The translations under genes and the position numbers were made by a program. Positions 25,531 to 36,576 of a stretch of DNA of 64,000 bases are shown here, one piece after another; position 1 is the first letter of the stretch, and each line of letters begins with the position of its first letter. The notes under the pieces are model-generated. The model saw only the letters and a program-made list of their open reading frames with translations, did no database searches and was not told where the DNA came from. The stretch spans positions 24,870,529-24,934,528 of the forward strand of contig NC_135185.1 in the NCBI RefSeq assembly GCF_041146795.1. Direction: 5' to 3'. The stretch is from Maylandia zebra (lineage: Eukaryota > Chordata > Actinopteri > Cichliformes > Cichlidae).

Positions 25531-26706
25531 ACACAGTGTTGGGAAATACAAACTTCCCTCAAATGTGTTAAACTTAAAGTAATGAGTCTATTTTGAAGAT
25601 GAAAGGAGTAGAAAATACAGATATTTGTGGTTAAATGTAACGAGTAAATATATAAAAAATCGTCAGAAAAATAAATACTCAGGTACAATATAGATATCTG
25701 AAACTTCTACTTAAACACTGTAACAAAGTATTTGGACCTTGATACTTCCAACTCTGAGCACAATAAAGGGTGTCCGTGGAGAGCTGTACACAGTGCGTCT
25801 TGAGTGTGCATCACAATACTAAACAGTCTCAATCAATAGTGTGTAACATTCTTTGCTCTTGTACAGCAAAGTAATGCTGTGAATGTGAGAACTATTAGAT
25901 TCTCTTTTCTAAAGAAATTCATGAAAGAAACAATGCCAAATAAAGAAGAGGGCTGCATATTTGTCAAACACTACCAAATAAAGTCACGCAGAACTGCAGA
26001 TTAGCAGGGTTTGCAGTGGAATAACTACAGTTAGTAAACATTAGTAAACATTTGGAGAACTCAGGCTGTGGCTTCTTCTTCCACTCAATATTTCATTGTT
26101 TCATTAGCATCAAAACGACTAGACAGTTCTTGTCGTGCTGTGGTATTCACACACAACAATGCTGAAGGACATCTCGTGTCCATCTCTGGGGAAGCCAGTG
26201 ATTTTGAGATAGATGAAAGCAACTGCAAAACCTTTTTAACAAAATAAATAATGTTCCAACCACATTTTGTGACCCAAACTAATTGAAAAACGGTAGTAGC
26301 TATTTAGTAAAGGTTAATTGGCTCAGTTTATCTAACATGTTCAAGATAAAATGGATGGATGTAGATGGAGGAATCTAGTGTGTGTTGAAAATAAGGAACA
26401 AAATGTACTGTGTCTGTCACGATTCTGGTATCTCGCTTCTTTGTGAATCGGAATTTAAAGCATTTTAAAAACCACAACTAGATAAACTATCCATAGAGTG
26501 CAGCATCAGCTTAGGCTTGAATCTTTTGCATTGTTTGAAGAGATATATAAGTCAAATGTAATAACTGTGTATAATAACTGTACAACACTTTAGGTCTTAT
26601 CTCCGTGTCGCAGTCACGCTCCTTTTTGAACGAAATTCCTCTGCAGTTCATTTCTATAACTGATAACATTCGTTTCTTTCTCTGCTGATTTTAATTAGCC
26701 GCAAAC
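25531..26706 (+). repeat. Duplicated upstream half-unit (alpha) of a ptafr-like gene
   Basis: From GTGTTGGGAAAT to the start of the same phrase at 26707, this matches the region upstream of copy 4 (about 49140-50310): AACTTAAAGTAATGAG, CTTGTACAGCA, AACTATTAGATTCTC and the GGACATCTC...GGGGAAGCCAGTGA block. It is followed directly by a second, interrupted copy, so it is a local tandem duplication of about 1.2 kb. Confidence 0.65.
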
Positions 26707-26907
26707 ACAGTGTTGGGAAATAAAAACTTTCCTTTAAATGTGTTAAACTTAAAGTAATGAGTCTATTTTGAAGACGTAAGGAGTAGAAAATACAGATATT
26801 TGTGGTTAAATGTAACGAGTAAATATAAAAAATCGTCAGAAAAATAAATACTCAGGTATAATATAGATATCTGAAACTTCTACTTAAACACTGTAACAAA
26901 GTATTTG

Positions 26908-27561
26908 TGTCACGGTCTGTGTGGCAGACCGTGCGGATGAGGGGAATGAGGACCCAAGATGCAGGACTTTGTGATGAAGGCAGTGCGTTTATTTACAGTA
27001 GTGGAAATAGTTCACAGAATCAATCCCGTGTTCTCCCCTTGACTTCCGTGTCGTGTCTTCACCCACAAGTCCGTGCTCCGTGCTCTTCCGCTCCTGTGTG
27101 TCCCCGCACCCCGTGCTCGCTGCTCTTGTCTTCCCTGCTCCTTCCTGGAGAAAAATAACAAAGAAGCAACTTGTCAGGACACTCGACTACCGCGGGCATG
27201 CACTCGCTGGACTTGGTATTAATAACACTAACGTGGAGTCTCACGCAACGATCCCACGCCGAGGAGCGCTCGGCCACCGTTTTAAGAAGCTCCCCGACAA
27301 CGCTTCATTAGCTGCAGGTGTGTGAGTCATCATCTGCTTCAGGTGTGGCCATCCTCTAGATAGGACACACCCACCAGGCCTACCTGAAACCCAGTACTCA
27401 GCCACACTCACAGAGACACCCACTTGCCTATACATACCAGGACGGGGAATCACAAGAACAGCAGCAGTGCAGACAACACACATCACATAATCACAGCAAT
27501 AATTATAACAGTAGTCCACACTGCCCACGGACCCTGAGTCCCCGGAGCTGGGTCCGTGACA
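26908..27561. mobile_element. Solo-LTR-like or short-TIR element with 5-bp target duplication
   Basis: A 654-bp insertion with ends TGTCACGG and CCGTGACA, flanked by the direct repeat ATTTG (26903-26907 and 27562-27566). The uninterrupted copy at 25.7 kb reads GTATTTGGACC, confirming the target site. TG...CA ends with a 5-bp duplication fit a solo LTR; the 8-bp inverted ends would also allow a non-autonomous DNA element. No coding region. A sequence with a similar end lies at 62.6-63.1 kb. Confidence 0.75.
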
Positions 27562-27653
27562 ATTTGGACCTTGATACTTCCAACTCTGAGCACAATAAAG
27601 GGTGTCCGTGGAGAGCTGTACACAGTGCATCTTGAGTGTGCATCACAATACAC

Positions 27654-29523
27654 CAGGGGTAGGCAACCTTTCTGATGGCGAATGCCATTTAAAATTTCCT
27701 CAGAAGTCAGTGTGCCATTTGATTGCATTAGCAATAAATGTAATAACGCTCTATATTAACAGTTACACAATATACTGAACCACTTTATAGAATTATATTT
27801 GTTTGCAGATGTTGGCAGCTATCAGCAAATAGTTATCAGCTATTTTGAAACAAAAAAGACACTTTTTATTCATAACAAGAACTCCATAACAGCAAATGAA
27901 CTGTACAACAGAAAATACAAATGTTATTTATGGTCTCCTCACAACAATGATAAGAAAAATAAACTAAGCCAATAATGTTAATGTAATCTTTGGTCTCCCA
28001 CTCACAGACACAGGTCTCCGAGTGTCCAGCATTCAGACAGTAAGGCCAATAAGGCCTCTGCAATGTTCTGAAGACAGTCAAACTTGTCAGGTAGTGATGT
28101 CCAGCAGTTGAAAATGCAACCTCCATGAACACACACAGCTGTGGATTCCAGCTGCTTTGATGTTGCATTAACTGGCATTAACTCAACCAGTTAATGCGAG
28201 ACAAATCTAGCTGCTCATTAAAGATTTCTGGTTTGATCAGAAAAGAAAACATCGGTCCAAACACCTGAAAGTCCCAAAAATGCATTGTGTCTCGAGTCTA
28301 CGGATGTATCCGTGTATTTCCGTGGTGCTGATGCTGAGCGGAAAGCTCCTGAAGCTTTTGAAGTGTCAGAATGTGGAAAGCTAACAACGTCCCTCTCACC
28401 AGTAGGCTAAGTTATTTTTAGCCAATTACAAGTTGAATCTGATAGTTGGGGTTGTTAGCTAAGATACCGTCATTAAGAAGAGGAACAACTAATGTGTCTA
28501 TGCGAGCTGATTTGAGATGTGCACCGCTGGTGCGGCCATTTATTTTTTGATGCACCTTCTCAGATTAATTCACTGCGTGTCGTGCACAGGGCTGGACTGG
28601 GACAAAAAAAACAGCCCGGGCATTTTGACTAGAGACCGGCCCACCAGGTATTAAAGCCATAAAGCCTTTGAATGAAAACAAACGCTGTTGTGACAGTGAT
28701 GTACAATATTGTTGGTATATGTATGATTTCTATACATTTTATGTCAGATAAAAACTTTGGTTGTAAGCTTCAGATAATTATTTAATAACAGCCAGACATT
28801 TTAAATGAGAATAAGAAAGTATTTCTTTGTGCCCCTCTTTCCCTGCCCCACCTGGCCCCCTGGCAAAACTTTGCTAGATCCACCCCTGCACAGTTACCAG
28901 CCGTCAGCTACATAGAAAAGGATCCTGATGTTATTTGACAGTTCATAACTTCCCTCTAACTTATTCATGTCACCTAAAAGGTAAACCTGTTTCTCCATCA
29001 CCTGTTCAGCTCTGATGATTCAGTAAGGACATCTCCTGGTTTCATCTTCATGTTTCCCTCTCACCAGATAAACAAACCGACATAATGACCAGCAGCTTTT
29101 ACGGCTGTGGCTCCAGCAAACATCTGCAAAATGTTACGTCTCAACCAAGTACTGCATGCTTTCTATATTTTTAGACGTGTGTCTCACAAACAGCAAATAT
29201 TGTCAAAAAAAGCAAGAAATCTTTGGGCTAAATGGGCTAAAATCGCCCCTGCTACTAACTAACCTTATGAATAAAATAAAGTTCACTATTAGTAACACCA
29301 TAGCACCCACCCAGCTGTATAGAAACTCCGTCATGCTAGCTAACTGAGTTATTTTTACACACCAGCCAGCATCTGGCCAATCCACCACCTTTCGTTGTTT
29401 ATACCATTACAAAAAAAACAAGAACATTATCGGCCCACCGAGCAAATGCCCGGTATGCCCGATGGCTAGTCCAGCTATGGTCGTGCCATCAGTTAACTTC
29501 GTGCCTAGGGTTGCTGACCCCTG
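27654..29523. mobile_element. hAT-type non-autonomous transposon (outer)
   Basis: The terminal inverted repeats are CAGGGGTAGGCAACC on the left and GGTTGCTGACCCCTG on the right, the familiar hAT end. The 8-bp flanks CAATACAC (27646-27653) and CAACACAC (29524-29531) differ at one base, as expected for an aged 8-bp hAT target duplication. The body is about 970 bp without the inner element and has no transposase frame. Confidence 0.88.
28587..29479. mobile_element. hAT-type non-autonomous transposon (nested inside the outer one)
   Basis: The left end is CAGGGCTGGACTGG and the right end GGCTAGTCCAGCTATG, imperfect inverted repeats. The flanking 8-mers are GTCGTGCA (28579-28586) and GTCGTGCC (29480-29487). 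It therefore jumped into the outer hAT after that element was in place. Subterminal CAGCCCGGGCATTTT and AATGCCCGGTATG are inverted relatives. No coding capacity. Confidence 0.85.
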
Positions 29524-29950
29524 CAACACACAAACACCTTACAAAACAGTCGGAATCAATGGTGTGTAACATTCTTTGCTCTTGTACAGCAAAGTAATGC
29601 TGTGAATGTGAGAACTATTAGATTCTCTTTTCTAAAGAAATTCATGAAAGAAACAATGCCAAATAAAGAAGAGGGCTGCATATTTGTCAAACACTACCAA
29701 ATAAAGTCATGCAGAACTGCAGATTCGCAGGGTTTGCAGTGGAATAACTACAGTTAGTAAACATTAGTAAACATTTGGAGCACTCAGGCTGTGTCTTCTT
29801 CTTCCACTCAATATTTCATTATTTCACTAGCATCAAAACAACTAGACAGTTCTGTTTGTGCTGTGGTATTCACACACAACAATGCTGAAGGACATCTCGT
29901 GTCCATCTCTGGGGAAGCCAGTGATTTTGAGATAGATAAAAGCAACTGCA

Positions 29951-30068
29951 AGACACAAGACGCACAAACTCCCTCTCTCTCAGAGAAGTCGCGCTGTTGC
30001 TGAACCAAAGCTGCAAATCCATTCAAAGTGTTTACGCGCATCAGGGGATTGAAAACAGAAACAGTTGT
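29951..30068 (+). other. 5' non-coding exon of ptafr-like copy 2 (front truncated)
   Basis: This aligns with the end of the copy 4 exon: ACAAGACGCACAAACTCCCTC, CTCAGAGAAGTCGC, AAGTGTTTACGCGCATCAGG, then the donor TTGT/GTAAGTGTAC with GT at 30069. The acceptor is at 32235-32236, giving an intron of about 2.2 kb. The front half of the exon and the block upstream (CTTTCCTAAGAAGACTGAA) are missing, so the promoter is probably altered. Confidence 0.6.
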
Positions 30069-32236
30069 GTAAGTGTACAGTTCTCCTCGTTATTTCTTGG
30101 TTTACGTATTAAGACAGGCAGTCTTAATATCCTCACTCACTAATAATCATCAGTCAAATAATGTGTTTTAGTCAAGAAGAGAAGACAGTAAAGCTAAAAG
30201 CATCCTTATTTTCACAAATATTTCAGTTATTTTGCTGTAAACTGTCAGTTTATTATTTAATCAAATTAATTGCATTTTTCTGTTTCTGCTGTGCCTCCTT
30301 TATTCATTTCTTAGCTTCATATCTGTGTAAAATTAAGATTTTACAGGAGGCAGTGTTTTGCTCAAAATGTTTAACTTAACTATTAATTACAGTACATCAT
30401 CCGATATTAACTGGATCAGTAAATATTGACTAGCCACATGCAATTAACTCAGTTTGATGACGCCAGTAATTGAAAAAAAAATAAAAAATTGTAATCTCTG
30501 AAACAGAGTACCTTACAGCTGTTTGTAATTTAACTGCTGCTCTACTCAAATCTATTAATGGATTTTTTTTTTTTTGTCCACAGTCTTTACAATGCTGTGA
30601 TTAATTTAATCAATATTTAACAGATCTGCATAAGACAGATCCAAACAGGTTATAAAATAAACACCTTTGGCAATTATTCAGAAAAAAGTGCTGTAAAAAT
30701 GGTACTCAGTTAAACCTGTTCACAAGCTGATAGTATTTAGCAGTATCAGTTATTTCCCAGTAACAGGGGTGTGTCAGTTTATCAAACAGCGTCACAGCTC
30801 ATTTACTGTTGGACTACTGTTCTTTATTGTAAGTGGGTGTCAAGCTTGTTGTCTGTAATTTGTTGTTCACACATTCACCTCCGAGAGCCTGCATTTGGGT
30901 CCTATCCTGCCTGCTCCACACACAGTTCATGACACATTGTTCACTGACAGATTCTCCTCGAACATCTTTAGGTGTTTAGAGTTTTCACCGTTTCAGTGTC
31001 AGCTCCTTTACAGCAGTTTATAGTCAGAGAACAACAGCTTGGTTAAACCTTTGACTTTTTTGCACTACTTTCTGTTTTAATTCTGATGCTAGTTTATTTC
31101 TAGAAGGGAGATGCGTCCTGCAAGACGTGTTGCCGCAGATCTCATAATGGTGGTGTGCCCCTAAAAGTTTTATTACAGAAGGTCTCTCATTCTAGTCTAA
31201 ACAAGTGTCTCAGTAACTTTGCACTACAGATGGTCCCCTCTTATCTACATTTTCCCCAGGCAAGCATGAGTGAGAGTCTGCAGCTTTCTACTCCCGAAGG
31301 ACACATGGTCTCATGCCTTTATTTTTCAGGGCTGTGTCCACTTAATACTACACTATATAACTTTATAACACTTATTAATAAAAAGCATAGCATTATTGAG
31401 CCACTGCAAATTATTCAATCCCAACAGTAGCTTCAAGTTCTATAACCATTTTAGTCTTAGTGGCAAAACCAAAGATAAAATGAACATAAAACAGTCACAA
31501 ATCCAACCTCAGTCTGTCCACTCACTCTGCAAGATGCCGATTAATGACTCTACCTATAAAGACTTTGACTGAGAGTTAGATCTTAGATGAGTAATAAGAA
31601 GTCTATGGCAGATAAAGTCCCAACAGGCCCTTTTATACAGAGTGTTGAGGTATTTGTTTGGACACAGATTATATTACTATGATAAAACTACAGCTGTGCA
31701 AAACACGGCCACAAAACTTCACATGAAGCGTATGTTCAAATATGGGTGCGGTCCAGCAACTCAGTGATTTCATGCTTCTGTTGTTTCCTGGCAAGATGGT
31801 CTCCAGTTTAAAACTTATCATACTTCTGTGCCATTACATCAATTTGGAACATATGATTCATAGCACAAAGAAATGTTAAGACTTCTCAGACTGTTTAGAA
31901 TTACCTGACAATTTCAGAAGATGTGCTCAGATAACAAGAAATTAATTAATACAATAAATGTATGGAATGGCTAATAATTTATCTGGTAAATACATTTGTG
32001 CCAATAAAAGGTGATAGATAACTTAGTCCTTGCAGCAAGGAAAGTGCCCTCTTTCTTTATTTTAAATCTTTCTTACTCATTTACTTTTTTTGTTTTTTCT
32101 CTATACTGAAATTGAAATATCACAAAAAGTAGTTGTTCTCAAAGATTCTACTTTCTAATATACCCTACCTTTGTCATCTGCATCAAAAGTCTGAGTAAAC
32201 CATTGTACTGATGATAATATATGTTGTCTCCCACAG
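30069..32236 (+). other. Intron 1 of ptafr-like copy 2
   Basis: The GTAAGTGTAC donor and TCTCCCACAG acceptor bound an AT-rich intron with no gene inside. Its last 710 bp or so (from about 31529) are almost identical to 51674-52385 in front of copy 4. Confidence 0.55.
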
Positions 32237-32245
32237 GCAAACATA

Positions 32246-33358
32246 ATGGAAATCACTCAATCAGTTACTATGACAACAATGAGTAGTAGTCCGTTCCTGG
32301 ACTCTCAGTTTCGTTATGTGTTCATCCCGGTTTTCTACATCATCTTCTTCATCCTGGGCTTCATCTCTAACCTCTACGTGCTGTTTGTCCTGCGCTGCCA
32401 TCGTCAATTCAAGGCCATGGGAGAAATTCACATCTATATGACCAACTTGACCATCGCTGATCTTCTGTTTGTGTGTGCTCTTCCCTTTTGGATTGACTAT
32501 TATATCCGTGAGGGAGACTGGGTTTATGGAGACGTCATGTGCCGGGTGACAGGCACCTTCTTTTTCATCAACACCTACGGCACCATCCTCTTCCTTTCAG
32601 CCATCAGCATCAACAGATGCTGGACGGTGACTCGGCCTTTAGACGCAGCCTCGTCCGACAGCAGACTTCGTGGAATTATTGTTTGTTTTTTTAACTGGGT
32701 GTTTGTTCTGGCGATGTCTGTTCCTGTTTTGGTGGGTGAAGGGATCAACGTGCACCAGAAAAATGAAAATGGACCAAAAAATTTCACACGCTGTTTTGAG
32801 GGATACCAGAATCGAATTAACGAGAAAAAGCAAATATTGGCTGTCACTCATTTTTTAATAATCGGATTGTTTTTTGTTGTCTTCTCACTCATTGTGATAT
32901 GCAATATCCTTATTGCTCGAATCTTAATTTATAAAAACTCTCCTCAGTCGAAAATTCAGTCTTCAGAAACAGCGTCTAAAATGCCCAATGTAATGTCCAC
33001 ATTTAAACAGCTGACAGGGGTAAAACGGAGGGCTCTCCAGATGTTGCTGGCAGTGGTGGGAGTGTTTGTTCTGTGTTTCCTGCCACACCACATAGTTCAA
33101 GGCCCCTGGGCTCTGGCAGTGCTGGAGATCGAAGACGGCTTCGGCCACGTGAAGTACAGCGAGACCACTCGTCAGTTGCTGAACGACGCTCATCAGATCA
33201 CCCTGGTTCTTATGGGCCTCAACTGCATTTTGGATCCTGTAGTTTATTATTTTGCCACAGGGAAGTTTAGAGGATTCATCAAGGCCCACATTAAAAAATT
33301 AATCCCATGCACGCAAACTCGGAGCTACCACTTAAACCAGCCTGCATCACCTGTTTGA
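32246..33358 (+). CDS. Platelet-activating-factor-receptor-like GPCR, copy 2 (short tail)
   Basis: 370 residues with the same framework as copy 1: DSQFRY, the TM3 and ECL2 cysteines, RCFEGY, CFLPHHIVQGPW and DPVVYY. The DRY position reads N-R-C. The TM4-ECL2 segment is distinct (FFNWVFVLAMSVPVLV, then NENGPKNFTRCF with a glycosylation sequon next to the disulfide cysteine). The frame stops at TGA 33356-33358, where copies 1 and 3 have a Trp or Cys codon. It thus loses the last 33 residues seen in copy 1, including the VIL end; the lost tail is still recognisable in the 3' flank. The ATG chosen lies nine bases after the acceptor. It may still be functional, because only the distal cytoplasmic tail is lost. 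Confidence 0.88.
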   Translation: MEITQSVTMTTMSSSPFLDSQFRYVFIPVFYIIFFILGFISNLYVLFVLRCHRQFKAMGEIHIYMTNLTIADLLFVCALPFWIDYYIREGDWVYGDVMCRVTGTFFFINTYGTILFLSAISINRCWTVTRPLDAASSDSRLRGIIVCFFNWVFVLAMSVPVLVGEGINVHQKNENGPKNFTRCFEGYQNRINEKKQILAVTHFLIIGLFFVVFSLIVICNILIARILIYKNSPQSKIQSSETASKMPNVMSTFKQLTGVKRRALQMLLAVVGVFVLCFLPHHIVQGPWALAVLEIEDGFGHVKYSETTRQLLNDAHQITLVLMGLNCILDPVVYYFATGKFRGFIKAHIKKLIPCTQTRSYHLNQPASPV

Positions 33359-33727
33359 ACTCGAGGAGTAAATCAGAGGCCTCATAGGAAAGCCCGGGGG
33401 GCAGGATGAAACTCAACACATCGAAAGGAGTTCAGTGGTGATTGTATAAAGTATTCTCAGAAATCTCACTTATCCAGCATTTTGAACCAAACCCCATCTC
33501 AAATAAGATTCTCTCTATTTTATGACTGAGATGAATCTCAGTGACTAACCTTGGAATAATTTTGAATCCTTAGTTACATTATTAAGGTGGCCATGAAACA
33601 CCACAGTTTGTATTACAGTTTTTCTCAATTGCTTAAACATTATAAACAATCTTTTGAACTAAAATTTCAAAACCATAACACTATTTTACAAAAAGCACAC
33701 CCATTTCCCTGAACTATAAACACTATA

Positions 33728-34018
33728 GGGCGACCGTGGCTCAGGGGGTTGGGAATTGCATCTGTAACCGGAAGGTCGCCGGGCTCTCTGGCCTGGTCGT
33801 TGTGTCCTTGGGCAAGACACTTTACCCTACCAACCTACTGGTGTTGGCCAGAGGGGCCGATGGCGCGATATGGCAGCCTCGCTTCTGTCAGTCTGCCCCA
33901 GGGCAGCTGTGGCTACAACCGTAGCTTGCCTCCACCAGTGAGTGAATGAATAGTGCCATTGTAAAGCGCTTTGGGTGCCTTGAAAAGCGCTATATAAATC
34001 CAATCCATTATTATTATT
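33728..34018 (+). mobile_element. tRNA-derived SINE
   Basis: It starts GGGCGACCGTGGCTCAGG with an A-box-like TGGCTCAGGGGGTTGGG. A widespread fish SINE body follows (TTGTGTCCTTGGGCAAGACA, CCCAGGGCAGCTGTGGCTAC, TAAAGCGCTTTGGGTGCC, GCGCTATATAAATCC), with an ATT-repeat tail. A - strand copy of the same family is at 48.05 kb. Confidence 0.88.
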
Positions 34019-34132
34019 ATGTTAACACATGAGTGAGATTTGGCGAACTGTTACTGCAAAACTCTGCACACAAGTCCCTACATTTTTCACTGCTTACTCC
34101 ATGTGGTAAAGCACTAGCATTCAATAATGTTA

Positions 34133-35175
34133 CAGTTTTTTTCTGAATGCTTAAACCCTAACTGTGATTCCTGTAGCACAATCTCTAAAACTATTCAGAC
34201 TTATAGCAAAACCACTCACTGAGTTTGCAAAACTAAAAGCACAAAAACTGCTTTGCACTCAGTTTGCAATTTTGTAACACACACTTTGCAAAACTGTAGG
34301 CACAATTCACTGCACAACACTCAATTACCAAATTTCCAACACACTCCTAGCAAAAGTATACACATGTATGGCTATCATTAACACTAATTTGCCAACTGTC
34401 TGGCACACTTTCACATGTGAAAACTTTTTTAGATAATTAGTTCACTTTGCAATCAGCCTAAGCACTATAATACAGGTAAGCTGTGTGTGCGGAGTACAAT
34501 GGAGGGAGCAGAAAGAGTGAGAAGTAGAGGAGGTCGAGGAAGAGGACGTAGAGGTGAAGAAGTAGGATGAAGAGGACGACAAGGACAAGGAGGAGCAAGA
34601 TTTGTAGCACTGCCATATGCCAATGAGAAACACACCAATACCATTGATGTAAAAATACTGAAATTGTTACTTTACAGAATTGCTAGATGACCAGATGCTG
34701 GGGCAGAGGAAGCATGTTCACTGCAGACCAAGTAACCCATATAGTCATTATGGCGATTGCAAATAATCCTATACTTGGAAATAAACACTTGTGTTTGTTT
34801 TGATGTGTTTGAATAAACACCAGTACTTGAAGTTTGGATCCCTCTATGCTTATGGATCTATGACAGCAGTATGAGCTCAAACTGACATAGCCTACCTTGT
34901 GCGCAGAGAAAGCAAAAGCCAGATGTGTTTTGTATTCATACCATCAGTGTGCAGTTGGCGCATTGTGTGCTTAGTAGATGATGGCTTGTGTGTACTGTTT
35001 GATACGGAAACACCATTTTTATGAAGGTGTGAAGAGTTAATCTAGCTGTGTTTGCTTTTGCAAGAGAACTACAATGTTTTGATGATTGGGTGACAGGTTT
35101 TCTTATTTGTGTGAAGAGTTTTGCAAAATTAGCCAATAGTTACAAAAAATGTGCTTAAGCAATCAGAAAAAACTG
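34133..35175 (-). mobile_element. Tc1/mariner-type element B, nested in element A
   Basis: The ends are CAGTTTTTTTCTGAATGCTT and AAGCAATCAGAAAAAACTG, with TA at 34131-34132 and 35176-35177. It is the inverse-orientation relative of the elements at 36.58 and 59.82 kb. Inside, ATGGAGGGAGCAGAAAGAG starts an Arg/Gly-rich N-terminus of a transposase (R-S-R-G-G-R-G-R-G-R) that stops within about 25 codons. It is an internally deleted, non-autonomous derivative. Confidence 0.85.
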
Positions 35176-35297
35176 TAACTTTAATTAACATAACATTACA
35201 AATTAACCAAGTGGAAACACTAGGAGTCAAAATGTATCACTCACCAATCAGAAACTTTAATGGATAGATAAAAGGGCAAAAGTCAGCTCATTCAGGT

Positions 35298-35843
35298 TTG
35301 AAACAATGGATCCAAAGACATGCAAAGGAAGAGGTTGAGGAGGAGGAGGAACATAATTGGCCATCGGGCTATTGTAAATGTCCTTGGTCAGCGTGGAAGG
35401 AATGTCACTATGTGCACAGCCATCAGCCAATGAGGGTACTCCACCGCCATGCCATTCTAGGACCCTATAACAGTATGGTTCGCCTTGCTTTTCTTGATGG
35501 TGTAAGACAACATATGTTCCAGGTGGACTACAGGGAACCAGCACAGCCAGAGCAGCCTCACTATGTTGTTGTTTGGGACAACATCAGCTTCCATCGCGCT
35601 GCTCTGGTTCATGACTGGTTTACCAATAACCCAATGTTTTCTAACCTGCCTGCATACTCTCCCTTTCTTAACCCGATAAAGGAGTTATTTTCAGCGTGGT
35701 GGTGGAAAGTGTACAACAGGGAACCTTATGTCCGTGTTCACCTCCTCCAGGCCACTGAAGAAGCCTTCCTGGACATATCAGTAGATGCATGCCAGGGTTG
35801 GATCAGGCATGCAAGAGGATTTTACCCCCTGCTGCCTGGCTAG
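35298..35843 (+). pseudogene. Tc1/mariner-type (DDE_3) transposase, degenerate
   Basis: The open frame of 181 codons is only partly the transposase. From about residue 48 (VLHRHAILGPYN) onward it reads as the catalytic core: FLDGVRQHMF, YVVVWDNISFHRA (second Asp), LPAYSPFLNPIKELFSAWWW (third acidic position) and RHARGFYPL. The preceding part of the gene (NVLGQRGRNVTMCTAISQ) is in another frame, separated by a frameshift, and an Arg/Gly-rich start with a stop lies upstream near 35306. The NPIKE motif has Lys where relatives usually have Glu. It is inactive as it stands. Confidence 0.8.
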
Positions 35844-36576
35844 GGCCAATATAGCCTCTGATGTGGATGAGATTTCCTGGCCTGACCCAGACCAAAGACA
35901 GGATGCTGAGGTGGGATAATGTTTTTGGCGTGTGTTGTACTGCATGGTACATGAATAAAAATCGTGCCACTGTATGTACATTGATCGCATCTTGTGTTCA
36001 TCATGTGAAAAGGTATTTGAGGGGAAGAACCACAAGCAACATAACTTGCCAGTTTTGGAAATATTGTTTTTAATTTATTGGACCAATGTGTAACACTATC
36101 TTGTAGTGTCTGTATTTTTGAGGCCTTGAGTGTGCTGTCTGTGGGCAAAGTTTGATTTTTCAGGAAGAGTGAATGGTTTTGGGAGTAGAACTTTATTTTG
36201 ACCTGAAAATACTATGTTTGGGAAAGTGGGTGAGATGTTATGGAATTTGTTGTTTACTGTGTTTGAGAATACGAGGCATAGTTTCAAGAAATGCGTTTAA
36301 GCAATTGAGAAAAACTGTAATGCAGTGGAGCCCTATTCTAAAAAAACCAACAATGAGGTAGCACGTCTGTGAAGCTGGATTTAGGAAATAATAGTTTAAA
36401 GTTAAATTTTGTAGAGCATGTTTACAGGTAGGTTGGTTGCCGCTAACAGACTTATATTAGGTTATGTTAGCTAACTAGTGACAGAACCAAAAACTCAGAG
36501 GAAAACAAAGAGACTAAAATCAAAAAGCAGTCTAAGGGAATCACATTTGGCTGCAGCAGTGAGTCTGATGATAATA

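Larger units (their letters stand above)
26707..29950 (+). repeat. Duplicated upstream half-unit (beta), interrupted by insertions
   Basis: Its ends match the alpha half-unit. It is split by two separate insertions, at 26908-27561 and 27654-29523. At about 29950 it jumps (AACTGCAA to GACACAAGACG) straight into the 5' exon of copy 2. Compared with copy 4 this lacks several hundred bp, including the front of the exon and its upstream flank. Confidence 0.6.
33616..36317 (+). mobile_element. Tc1/mariner-type transposon A, carrying two insertions
   Basis: Inverted ends CAGTTTTTCTCAATTGCTTA and its complement (ending GAGAAAAACTG at 36317) are flanked by TA on both sides, the Tc1/mariner target. 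It holds the remains of a transposase gene (35.3-35.84 kb), a SINE (33.73-34.02 kb) and a related element in inverse orientation (34.13-35.18 kb). It sits in the 3' flank of ptafr-like copy 2, where copy 1 has no counterpart. Confidence 0.85.

Noticed and set aside
27241-27630. 129-codon - strand frame
   Set aside because: It lies within and across the edge of the 26.9-27.56 kb insertion and has no protein features.
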